From Nocardioides sp. (GTDB lineage Bacteria > Actinomycetota > Actinomycetes > Propionibacteriales > Nocardioidaceae): a stretch of 5,421 bases of DNA. The stretch spans positions 1 through 5,421 of the forward strand of contig JAPSKJ010000174.1 in assembly GCA_031177735.1 (NCBI GenBank), in the 5' to 3' direction. The translations under genes and the position numbers were made by a program. Positions within the stretch are counted from its first letter, which is position 1; each line of letters starts with the position of its first letter. This document shows positions 1-5,313 of the stretch, one piece after another. The notes beneath the pieces were generated by a model. That model was given only the letters and a program-made list of their open reading frames with translations, was not told the origin of the DNA and ran no database searches.

Positions 1-60
1 CGTCACGTGCTGTCCGACCGTTCCGGTCGCGCCGGCCACTGCGATTCGCATGCTCGTCAT
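1..60 (-). CDS. NAD(P)-binding Rossmann-fold protein, NmrA/atypical SDR type (5' end only)
   Basis: Only the first 17 to 20 codons lie in the window; the gene runs off the left edge. The start reads MTSMRIAVAGATGTVGQHVT. A beta strand (RIAVAG) followed by the glycine-rich GATGTVG loop is the dinucleotide-binding opening typical of NmrA-like and other atypical short-chain dehydrogenase/reductase proteins, so it probably binds NAD(P)(H). The substrate cannot be told from this fragment. Two ATG starts are possible. The one at 60 has AGGA 7 nt upstream; the one at 51 has GAGAGG 9 nt upstream and puts Met directly before the Rossmann strand, as is usual in the family. The outer start is given as the maximum extent; 51 is at least as likely. 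It is not dxr, whose N-terminus carries a different GSTGSIG motif. It lies about 340 bp beyond rlmN, so it is probably a separate transcription unit. Confidence 0.75.
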   Translation of the reverse strand, partial: MTSMRIAVAGATGTVGQHVT

Positions 61-62
61 CC

Positions 63-93
63 TCTCGTCCTGGCTCATGCAAGGTTGACGAGA
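63..93 (-). promoter_or_regulatory. Inverted repeat overlapping the RBS of the NmrA-like gene
   Basis: TCTCGTC at 63-69 and GACGAGA at 87-93 are perfect 7-bp inverted repeats separated by 17 nt. The proximal arm covers most of the GAGAGG Shine-Dalgarno sequence (61-66 on the minus strand). In mRNA the stem could hide the ribosome binding site; in DNA the same dyad could be an operator. Which of these applies, if either, is inference. A 7-bp match can also arise by chance in GC-rich DNA. Confidence 0.3.
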
Positions 94-376
94 CAGGCCG
101 CGGCAGTGTGACATCGCCCGGCCAGGCCTGGTCAGGCGGGCTCGTCGTAGCGTCCGGTCACGACTGCGGCAGCGAGCGAGGACGCGTGGTGTGCGGCGGT
201 GACCGAGCCTCCGGCTCGAGGGGTCCGCGCGGAGCGGGGAACCGTGCACTTGGCCCGGTCCGTCCCGAGGGCACCCGCTCAGGCAACGGGCGGCGGAAGG
301 CACCCCTCCGAAGCTCCGGGCTCCGCCTGGTCGCAGGCGTGTGCCAGCGCCGGGAGGGCGTCGATCGACCCCGTGG

Positions 377-399
377 GCCGGACCTTCAGCCGGTCCGGC
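377..399 (-). terminator. Stem-loop directly after rlmN stop, possible terminator
   Basis: GCCGGACC (377-384) and GGTCCGGC (392-399) form a perfect 8-bp stem with a 7-nt loop, beginning at the base right after the rlmN TGA (400-402). The downstream sequence on the minus strand is GC-rich with no U run, so it is not a canonical intrinsic terminator. Tail-less hairpins at operon ends are common in high-GC Actinobacteria. The position after the last gene of the cluster supports a 3'-end role. Confidence 0.45.
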
Positions 400-1524
400 T
401 CACTCCGAGGCGGCGAGCTGCCCGCAGGCAGCGTCGATCTCGTTGCCCCGGGTGTCGCGGACGGTCGTCGGCACGCCCTTGGCCTCGAGCCGGCGTACGA
501 ACTCGTCGGTGTCCTCGTCGCGTGAGCGGGTGAACTGCGAGCCGCGGACCTCGTTGAGCGGGATCAGGTTGACGTGCACCCACCCCCAGTCGCCGTAGGA
601 GGTCAGTACGTCGGCCAGCAGGTCGGCGCGCCAGGCCTGGTCGTTGATGTCGCGCATCATGGCGTACTCGATGCTCACCCGGCGCTTGGTGGTCCGCGCG
701 TAGTTCCACGCCGCCTCGACCGTCTCGGCGACGGAGAACCGGGTGTTGATCGGGACGAGGTCGTTGCGCAGCTCGTCGTCGGGGGCGTGCAGGCTGAGCG
801 CCAGGGTGACCGGGATGCCTTCCTCGGCCAGCTGGTTGATCCGTGGCACGAGCCCGACCGTGGAGACGGTCACGTGGCGTGCGGAGAGCCCCAGCCCTGA
901 GGGCGCCGGCTCGGTGAGGCGGCGCACCGCGCCGATGACCGACTTCCAGTTCGCCAGGGGTTCGCCCATCCCCATGAACACGACGTTCGAGAGCCGGCCG
1001 GGCCCACCCGCCACCTCACCGGACGCCATCTCCCGGGCGGCCACGACGACCTGGTGCACGATCTCGGCCGTGGACATGTTGCGTTGCAGGCCGCCCTGCC
1101 CGGTGGCGCAGAACGGGCAGGCCATGCCGCACCCGGCCTGGGAGGAGATGCACACCGTGGCCCGGTCGGGGTAGCGCATCAGCACCGACTCGACCAGCGC
1201 CCCGTCGAAAAGCTTCCACAGCGTCTTGCGCGTGGTGCCCTTGTCGGCCTCGAGCGTGCGCAACGGCGTCATGAGCCGGGGAAGGAACGCCTCCGCCATC
1301 TCCGCACGCTGGGCTGCCGGAAGGTCGGTCATCTGGTCGGGGTCGTCGACCAACCGCTCGAAGTAGTGCGTCGAGAGCTGCTTGGCCCGGAACGCGGGCA
1401 GGCCGATCTCCTTGGCCGCCTCGCCTCGCTCCTCGAGCGTGAGGTCGGCGAGGTGCCGCGGCGGCTTGGCGCGGCCGCGCGGGGCGCTGAAGACCAGCGG
1501 GAGGGGCTTGGGGTTCACAGACAT
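400..1524 (-). CDS. rlmN: Dual-specificity 23S rRNA/tRNA adenine-C2 methyltransferase RlmN
   Basis: A 374-aa radical-SAM enzyme of the RlmN/Cfr family. Family members use two SAM molecules to methylate C2 of A2503 in 23S rRNA and, at least in E. coli, A37 of some tRNAs, tuning peptide exit and decoding accuracy. The diagnostic residues are all present. C132, C136 and C139 form the CxxxCxxC [4Fe-4S] site (GCGMACPFCATG). C125 in ATVCISSQ matches the E. coli C118 catalytic cysteine, and C367 in NEIDAACGQL is the methyl-carrying cysteine. GMGEPL (185-190) is the SAM-binding GE motif, and SLHAPDD lies at 244-250. The N-terminal 90 residues form the usual accessory domain. The start at 1524 is chosen because a purine-rich GGGAGGGAG sits just upstream and the length fits the family. 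The frame stays open to 1884, but that extension is Arg/His-rich and overlaps the preceding gene. It lies 62 nt after the small membrane protein gene. Confidence 0.97.
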   Translation of the reverse strand: MSVNPKPLPLVFSAPRGRAKPPRHLADLTLEERGEAAKEIGLPAFRAKQLSTHYFERLVDDPDQMTDLPAAQRAEMAEAFLPRLMTPLRTLEADKGTTRKTLWKLFDGALVESVLMRYPDRATVCISSQAGCGMACPFCATGQGGLQRNMSTAEIVHQVVVAAREMASGEVAGGPGRLSNVVFMGMGEPLANWKSVIGAVRRLTEPAPSGLGLSARHVTVSTVGLVPRINQLAEEGIPVTLALSLHAPDDELRNDLVPINTRFSVAETVEAAWNYARTTKRRVSIEYAMMRDINDQAWRADLLADVLTSYGDWGWVHVNLIPLNEVRGSQFTRSRDEDTDEFVRRLEAKGVPTTVRDTRGNEIDAACGQLAASE

Positions 1525-1559
1525 CTCCCTCCCAGTGTCCCTGAAGGACGGCACGAATG

Positions 1560-1577
1560 CCGCATCGCCGGATGCGG
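1560..1577 (-). other. Stem-loop between the membrane-protein gene and rlmN
   Basis: CCGCATC (1560-1566) and GATGCGG (1571-1577) form a perfect 7-bp stem with a 4-nt loop, about 10 nt after the membrane-protein stop codon and 36 nt before the rlmN start. There is no U tract, so it is more likely a transcript-processing or partial attenuation element than a full terminator. The function is unproven. Confidence 0.35.
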
Positions 1578-1586
1578 GCGCGGCCC

Positions 1587-1991
1587 TCAGAGGTCGTAGG
1601 TCACCATCAGCCACAAGACGACGGCGGCGACGCCCACCACCACGATCGCGGTGAGCACCATGCCGATCCACAGGTAGGTGCCGAACCGCCGGGTGCGCTT
1701 GGCCACGACGAGGCCGAGCGGCACGGCGAGGGTGATCAGCACGAGCGGGAAGAGGTCCTCGACCGTGTCTTGATCGAACATCGCGCTGAGGACCGCCGCG
1801 AAGGTGCCCGGCACGAGGATGACGAAGGCAAGACCGGTGAAGAAGCCGCTCAGCGCCGTGAACGTGGGGTGGTCGCGGTGCCACCAGTCGGGCTGACGCT
1901 CGGGCACCCCGGCGTCGGGGGCGCCCGGCGCATCCACGTCGACAGCACCGGAAGGCTGGTCGGGCGTCGGGTCGCTGAGCTCGCTGGACAT
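1587..1991 (-). CDS. Small integral membrane protein of unknown function, three predicted TM helices
   Basis: I do not recognise a family for this 134-aa protein. Residues 1-40 are polar, rich in Asp, Pro, Ala and Ser, and likely disordered. Three hydrophobic segments follow at about 46-69, 79-97 and 105-130. The KRTRR cluster (98-102) between helices 2 and 3 is positively charged, and the helix 1-2 loop (around DQDTVED, 73-79) is acidic. By the positive-inside rule this predicts a cytoplasmic N-terminus and an outside C-terminus. There are no Cys residues, no cleavable signal peptide and no evident catalytic motif. The ATG at 1991 has only a weak upstream AGGG, 9 nt away. The reading frame shows the same G/C-rich third-position bias as its neighbours. 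It lies 55 nt after cdsA and 62 nt before rlmN, suggesting co-transcription. A membrane or envelope role next to cdsA is only guilt by association. Confidence 0.85.
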   Translation of the reverse strand: MSSELSDPTPDQPSGAVDVDAPGAPDAGVPERQPDWWHRDHPTFTALSGFFTGLAFVILVPGTFAAVLSAMFDQDTVEDLFPLVLITLAVPLGLVVAKRTRRFGTYLWIGMVLTAIVVVGVAAVVLWLMVTYDL

Positions 1992-1997
1992 CGCAGA

Positions 1998-2019
1998 CGA
2001 CCCTAGCCGGTCAGGGTCG
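1998..2019 (-). other. Stem-loop in the cdsA to membrane-protein gap, overlapping the likely RBS
   Basis: CGACCCT (1998-2004) and AGGGTCG (2013-2019) form a perfect 7-bp stem with an 8-nt loop, 27 nt after the cdsA stop. In the minus-strand RNA the 3' arm holds the only Shine-Dalgarno-like AGGG upstream of the ATG at 1991. Folding would therefore mask it. It could equally be a weak post-cdsA attenuator. No U tract follows. Confidence 0.35.
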
Positions 2020-2046
2020 GATCGCGTCGGCTGCCGCGCGGGCGCC

Positions 2047-2952
2047 TCAGCGGGAGAAGACGGCGTAGTGCAGCAGCAGCCAGATCGGGGCGATCGTGGC
2101 GAGCAGGGAGTCCAGCCGGTCCATCAGGCCGCCGTGGCCGGGAATGACCTGGCTCATGTCCTTCACGCCGAGATCCCGCTTGATGACCGACTCGCACAGA
2201 TCGCCGAGGGTGGCCATCACGACGGCGATGACTCCGAGCGCCACCCCGACCCACCAGTCGCCGTCGAGCAGGTAGACGACCAGGAGCACGCCGGCGGCGA
2301 TCGTGAAGACGAACGAGCCGGCGAAGCCCTCCCAGGACTTCTTCGGCGAGATCACCGGCGCCATCGGGTGCTTGCCGAAGAGGACGCCAGCAACGTAGCC
2401 GCCGATGTCGGAGGCGATCGTGACCAGGACGAAGGTGATGATGCCCTTGACACCGTCGTCGATGCCGACCGATCTCCAGTCGCCTCCCTCGGCGAGCATG
2501 AGGGCGACGAAGGAGCCGAGGAACGGCACGTAGATCAGCGTGAACACCGAGGCTGCCGCCGTGCGGACGTAGCCCTCGACGCCGCGGTGCAGCAACCACA
2601 ACATCACCGACAGCGCACTGACCGCGGTGGCGGTCACCAGGGCAGGAGCACCCCACAGGTAGGCGACGACGATCATCACCACGCCGCCGGCCATGAGTGG
2701 CTGCTCGGGCAGGTCGATGTCCATCGCCAGCAGACCCCGCCGCAGCTCCCAGATCGCGACGACCAGGATGACCGCCACCATCACCACGAAGGCGGTCTTG
2801 AAGAAGAACAGGGTGAGTCCGGCGGTGCCGAGGAGCACCACGGCCGAGGCGACCGCGGCTCTGAGGTCGCGACCGGCGCGGCCGTGGTCACTGGCAGGCG
2901 GCGGTGCCGGCGGCTCGAGCGGTGGCTGGGCCGGCGGGGGCATCTCCGTCAT
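2047..2952 (-). CDS. cdsA: Phosphatidate cytidylyltransferase (CDP-diacylglycerol synthase)
   Basis: A 301-aa polytopic membrane enzyme that makes CDP-diacylglycerol from phosphatidate and CTP, the branch point for phosphatidylglycerol, cardiolipin, phosphatidylinositol and related lipids. The CDS family signature fits exactly at residues 255-281: SVIKRD, then KD at 264-265, PGHGG at 271-275, and D278, R279 and D281. Upstream are the conserved SDIGGY (181-186) and SPKKSWEG (202-209) motifs. About eight or nine hydrophobic segments lie between residues 33 and 297. The N-terminus (1-26) is a Pro/Ala-rich, probably cytosolic tail of the sort often seen in actinobacterial versions. The ATG at 2952 lies 15 nt beyond the frr stop and has no strong Shine-Dalgarno; a second Met (codon 4, 2943) is no better placed. 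The tight spacing suggests translational coupling to frr. Confidence 0.97.
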   Translation of the reverse strand: MTEMPPPAQPPLEPPAPPPASDHGRAGRDLRAAVASAVVLLGTAGLTLFFFKTAFVVMVAVILVVAIWELRRGLLAMDIDLPEQPLMAGGVVMIVVAYLWGAPALVTATAVSALSVMLWLLHRGVEGYVRTAAASVFTLIYVPFLGSFVALMLAEGGDWRSVGIDDGVKGIITFVLVTIASDIGGYVAGVLFGKHPMAPVISPKKSWEGFAGSFVFTIAAGVLLVVYLLDGDWWVGVALGVIAVVMATLGDLCESVIKRDLGVKDMSQVIPGHGGLMDRLDSLLATIAPIWLLLHYAVFSR

Positions 2953-2967
2953 GACGTTGCTGCGAGG

Positions 2968-3525
2968 TCAGACCTCGAGCAGCTCGGCTTCCTTGCTCTT
3001 CAACATCTCGTCGATCGCGTCGGTGTGCTTCTTGGTCAGCCCGTCGAGCCGCTTCTCGGCCCCGGTGACGTCGTCCTTGCCGACCTCGCCGTCCTTCTCG
3101 AGCTTCTCCAGCTGCTGCTTGGCCTTCTGGCGCACCTGCCGCACGGCGACACGGCCGCCCTCGGCCTTCTCACGGGCCTGCTTGATGTACTCCTTGCGGC
3201 GCTCCTCGGTGAGCTCGGGGAACACCGCGCGCAGCACCTTGCCGTCGTTGGACGGGTTGATCCCCAGGTCGCTGTCGCGGATCGCCTTCTCGATGTTGGG
3301 CATCGAGGACTGGTCGAACGGCGCGATCGTGATGACGCGCGGCTCCGGGCTGGTGAAGGTGGCGAGCTGCTGGATCGGCGTCGGGCTGCCGTAGTAGTCG
3401 ACCATCAGCTTGTTGAACACCGTCGGGGTGACGCGACCGGCTCGGATGGTCGCGAAGTCCTCACGGGTCGCCTCGACCGACTTGCCCATCTTGTCGTCGG
3501 CCTCGTTGAGGATGTCGTTGATCAC
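2968..3525 (-). CDS. frr: Ribosome recycling factor (RRF)
   Basis: With EF-G, RRF splits post-termination ribosomes in the cytoplasm so subunits can be reused. The protein is 185 aa from a GTG start at 3525, exactly the usual bacterial RRF length, beginning MINDILNEAD. That start has AGGAG 5 nt upstream. The frame stays open for 14 more codons to another GTG at 3567 with no RBS, and that extension has no counterpart in the family. Conserved features are IRAGRVTP (27-34), YYGSPTPIQQLA (44-55, in the domain II region), NPSNDGKVLRA (90-100), LTEERRKEY (105-113) and VRQVR (128-132), where R132 matches the Arg known to matter in E. coli RRF. The C-terminal half is charged and helical, as expected for the three-helix bundle of domain I. 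It lies 60 nt after pyrH and 15 nt before cdsA. Confidence 0.97.
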   Translation of the reverse strand: MINDILNEADDKMGKSVEATREDFATIRAGRVTPTVFNKLMVDYYGSPTPIQQLATFTSPEPRVITIAPFDQSSMPNIEKAIRDSDLGINPSNDGKVLRAVFPELTEERRKEYIKQAREKAEGGRVAVRQVRQKAKQQLEKLEKDGEVGKDDVTGAEKRLDGLTKKHTDAIDEMLKSKEAELLEV

Positions 3526-3530
3526 CGCTG

Positions 3531-3535
3531 CTCCT
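3531..3535 (-). promoter_or_regulatory. Shine-Dalgarno deciding the frr start
   Basis: AGGAG on the minus strand, 5 nt before the GTG at 3525. It is the only strong ribosome binding site in the pyrH-frr gap and rules for the 185-aa RRF over the 199-aa extension. Confidence 0.85.
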
Positions 3536-3567
3536 GGAGTCTCGTCGTCAGTCTGGTCGCTCTGCAC

Positions 3568-3584
3568 ACGGGCGTGCGGCCCGT
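3568..3584 (-). other. Stem-loop just after the pyrH stop
   Basis: ACGGGC (3568-3573) and GCCCGT (3579-3584) form a perfect 6-bp stem with a 5-nt loop, starting one base after the pyrH TGA. It abuts a second 5-bp hairpin (3586-3599, TCAGC/GCTGA) that contains the stop codon. No U tract follows. The frr RBS lies about 33 nt further on and outside both stems. The role is unknown; mild attenuation or RNA processing is possible. Confidence 0.35.
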
Positions 3585-3585
3585 A

Positions 3586-4299
3586 TCAGCCTGCGCTGAC
3601 CAGCGTCCCAATCTTCTCACCCCGCACGACACGCAGGATGTTGCCCTCAGGCTCCATCCCGAACACCACCATCGGGAGCTTGTTCTCACCGCACAGGGCG
3701 AAGGCGGTCTGGTCCATGATCCGCAGACCCTGGGCGATCGCGTCGTCGTAGGTGAGGTAGTCGTACTTCGTGGCCGTCGGGTCCTGGTTGGGGTCGGCGG
3801 AGTAGACGCCATCGACCCCGCTCTTCGCGACCAGGACCGCGTCGCACCGGCTCTCGAGCGCGCGCTGCACCGCAACGGTGTCGGTGGAGAAGAACGGCAT
3901 GCCCATGCCGGCACCGAAGATGACGACGCGGCCCTTCTCCATGTGCCGGATCGCGCGACGCGGGATGTACGGCTCGGCCACCTGGCCCATCGTGATGGCG
4001 GTCTGCACGCGCGTCTCGACGCCCATCTTCTCGAGGAAGTCCTGCAGCGCCAGGCAGTTCATGACGATGCCGAGCATGCCCATGTAGTCGGCGCGCACCC
4101 GGTCCATGCCTCGCTGCTGCAGCTCGGCGCCGCGGAAGAAGTTGCCGCCACCGGTCACCACGGCGACCTGGACCCCGGCGTCGACGACCGCCTTGACCTC
4201 CTGCGCGATCTTCTGGACCACGTCGGGGTCGACACCGACCTTCCCCCCGCCGAAGACCTCACCGGAGAGCTTGAGCAGCACCCGCTTGTACGCCGTCAC
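3586..4299 (-). CDS. pyrH: Uridylate (UMP) kinase
   Basis: A cytosolic amino-acid-kinase-fold enzyme that phosphorylates UMP to UDP with ATP, feeding UTP and CTP synthesis. Bacterial members are homohexamers, generally inhibited by UTP and often activated by GTP. The 237-aa length is typical. Motifs seen are LLKLSGE (8-14) with the phosphate-binding Lys, VTGGGNFFRG (48-57), DYMGMLGIVMN (71-81) with the UMP-contacting Asp region, GAGMGMPFFSTD (129-140) and KSGVDGVYSADP (159-170), the nucleotide-binding region. The start is GTG at 4299 with AAGGAG 4 nt upstream; no better in-frame ATG exists. It follows tsf after a 157-nt spacer containing a long stem-loop and precedes frr by 60 nt in the proposed frr start. 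Neighbouring frr and cdsA suggest a shared transcript. Confidence 0.98.
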   Translation of the reverse strand: MTAYKRVLLKLSGEVFGGGKVGVDPDVVQKIAQEVKAVVDAGVQVAVVTGGGNFFRGAELQQRGMDRVRADYMGMLGIVMNCLALQDFLEKMGVETRVQTAITMGQVAEPYIPRRAIRHMEKGRVVIFGAGMGMPFFSTDTVAVQRALESRCDAVLVAKSGVDGVYSADPNQDPTATKYDYLTYDDAIAQGLRIMDQTAFALCGENKLPMVVFGMEPEGNILRVVRGEKIGTLVSAG

Positions 4300-4303
4300 T
4301 GGA

Positions 4304-4309
4304 CTCCTT
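4304..4309 (-). promoter_or_regulatory. Shine-Dalgarno of pyrH
   Basis: AAGGAG on the minus strand, 4 nt before the GTG at 4299. It supports a GTG start for pyrH. Confidence 0.85.
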
Positions 4310-4360
4310 GCTTGTCGACCCGCATGGCCCCGGGGACCTGGGTGGCGCTCTGAGGAAACC

Positions 4361-4408
4361 AGAAGGCCGGTCCGATGAACAGCATCTGCGTCATCGAACC
4401 GGCCTCCT
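4361..4408 (-). terminator. Long stem-loop in the tsf-pyrH spacer, likely terminator or attenuator
   Basis: GGCCGGTCCGATGA (4365-4378) faces TCATCGAACCGGCC (4391-4404) across a 12-nt loop. In the minus-strand RNA this gives 14 pairs with one G-U wobble, and four more outer pairs (4361-4364 with 4405-4408, one G-U) make an 18-bp stem. The following RNA reads UUCUGGUUUCC, a short and broken U-rich tail. It sits 49 nt after the tsf stop and about 60 nt before pyrH, where many bacteria end the rpsB-tsf transcript. Termination efficiency cannot be judged from sequence; partial read-through is plausible. Confidence 0.65.
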
Positions 4409-4443
4409 CGTTGATGTCTGGCTAGTGAACCTAACCGATAGCT

Positions 4444-4461
4444 CCTGACGCGTGCGTCAGG
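4444..4461 (-). other. Perfect hairpin containing the tsf stop codon
   Basis: CCTGACG (4444-4450) and CGTCAGG (4455-4461) form a perfect 7-bp stem with a 4-nt loop. The tsf TGA (4457-4459) lies inside one arm. No U tract follows. It could slow ribosomes at termination or protect the 3' end of the rpsB-tsf mRNA; both are inference. Confidence 0.4.
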
Positions 4462-5266
4462 CGCCGACCTCGAACCGGGCGAACCGGGTCACCGTGGTGT
4501 TGGCGGCATCGAGGACCTGCTTGACCGACTTCTTCGGCTCGAAGACCGACTCCTGGTCGAGCAGGACGATCTCCTTGAAGAACGCACCGATGCGACCCTC
4601 GACGATCTTGGCGACGGCAGCCTCGGGCTTGCCCTCCTCGAGCGTCTTCTTGGTCAGCACGTCCTTCTCGGCCGCGACGATGTCGGCCGGGACCTCGTCG
4701 CTGGTGAGGTACTGCGCCTTCAGCGCGGCCGCCTGCTGGGCAGCCTGCTTGGCGGCCGTCTCGTCACCCTCGTACTCGACGAGGACGCCGAGAGCCGGCG
4801 GCAGGTCGGAGGCCTTCTTGTGGAGGTAGACCGTCGTGGTGCCCTCGAAGTAGGCGACCTCGCCGAGCTCGATCTTCTCGCCGATGGTGCGCGCCAGCTC
4901 CTCGACGGTCTCGCCGACCGTCTTGTCGCCGAGCGAGACGGCCTTGAGCGCCTCGGCGTCGCCGATCTTGTTGCTGTTGGCCGCGTCGGCGATCGCCTGG
5001 GCCGCCTGGACGAAGGCCTCGTTCTTCGCGACGAAGTCGGTCTCCGCCTTGAGGCTGATCAGGGCGCTGCCCGAGGCGGCGACCAGCCCGGCGGACGCCT
5101 CGCGCTCCGCGGCCCGGGCAGCAGCCTTGGCCGCACCCTTCACGCGGAGCAGCTCGACGGCCTTGTCGAAGTCGCCGTCGGTCTCGTCGAGCGCCTTCTT
5201 GCACTCCATCATGCCGGCCTGGGTCAGCTCGCGGAGCTTCTTGACATCAGCAGCAGTGAAAGCCAT
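4457..5266 (-). CDS. tsf: Translation elongation factor Ts (EF-Ts)
   Basis: EF-Ts is the cytosolic nucleotide-exchange factor that releases GDP from EF-Tu. At 269 aa it is of normal actinobacterial length, a little shorter than E. coli EF-Ts. The N-terminal UBA-like domain (about 2-40) carries signature 1, LRELTQAGMMECKKAL at 11-26. Signature 2 follows around ETDFVAKNEAF (75-85), with the TDFV residues that insert into EF-Tu. Residues 45-56 form an Ala/Arg-rich linker, and the core and C-terminal regions continue to IGAFFKEIVLLDQ (226-238). The ATG at 5266 has AGAGGA about 10 nt upstream, and the N-terminus MAFTAADVKKLRE fits the family. It follows rpsB by 47 nt with no stem-loop seen between them, so the two are very likely co-transcribed, as in most bacteria. 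Confidence 0.98.
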   Translation of the reverse strand: MAFTAADVKKLRELTQAGMMECKKALDETDGDFDKAVELLRVKGAAKAAARAAEREASAGLVAASGSALISLKAETDFVAKNEAFVQAAQAIADAANSNKIGDAEALKAVSLGDKTVGETVEELARTIGEKIELGEVAYFEGTTTVYLHKKASDLPPALGVLVEYEGDETAAKQAAQQAAALKAQYLTSDEVPADIVAAEKDVLTKKTLEEGKPEAAVAKIVEGRIGAFFKEIVLLDQESVFEPKKSVKQVLDAANTTVTRFARFEVGA

Positions 5267-5313
5267 GTGTCGTGTGTCCTCTTCAGGTACGTCGGTGGAC
5301 GGAACGGATCTGC

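Larger units (their letters stand above)
61..399. other. Gene-free interval between rlmN and the NmrA-like gene
   Basis: No credible coding sequence is seen on either strand in these roughly 340 bases. The open frames crossing it are Arg/Gly/Pro-rich translations without a clear RBS or recognisable motif. It holds several short perfect dyads: CCAGGCCTGG (122-131), CGAGCC/GGCTCG with a 3-nt loop (204-218), TCCGCGCGGA (224-233), CGCCTG/CAGGCG with a 4-nt loop (324-339) and GTCGATCGAC (360-369), plus the hairpin after the rlmN stop (377-399). I could not match it to a known riboswitch or structured RNA. It probably contains the rlmN 3' UTR and the promoter of the NmrA-like gene, but I see no clear -35/-10 pair. 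Confidence 0.6.

Noticed and set aside
85..114. TTGACG with TGACAT 18 nt later as a plus-strand promoter
   Set aside because: The -10 match is only 3 of 6 and no plus-strand gene follows it.
141..270. A minus-strand frame ending AAAVVTGRYDEPA before a TGA, resembling a protein C-terminus
   Set aside because: The frame opens after an in-frame TGA and has no start codon with an RBS. Without a homology search it could be a gene remnant or chance, so I do not call it.
300..322. A CTCCGGGCTCCGC-like segment resembling part of RNase P RNA
   Set aside because: The other conserved RNase P RNA elements are absent nearby, so the resemblance is short and fortuitous.
108..533. Overlapping plus-strand open frames in the rlmN downstream gap
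   Set aside because: They run into the antisense of the rlmN 3' end, are Arg/Gly/Pro-rich, and lack a convincing RBS or domain.
1525..1884. A 120-codon N-terminal extension of rlmN
   Set aside because: The extension overlaps the membrane-protein gene, is Arg/His/Pro-rich, and has no counterpart in RlmN. The ATG at 1524 has a purine-rich RBS and gives normal length.
2068..4353. A 761-codon open frame on the plus strand across cdsA, frr and pyrH
   Set aside because: It is fully antisense to three firmly identified genes and crosses their spacers. Its translation is His/Asp/Arg/Leu-rich with no motif, as expected for the opposite frame of GC-rich genes whose codons avoid A/T at the third position.
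4428..4456. TAGGTT as a possible -10 element for pyrH on the minus strand
   Set aside because: No acceptable -35 lies 16 to 18 nt upstream, and it would sit upstream of the long stem-loop, which would then attenuate its own transcript.
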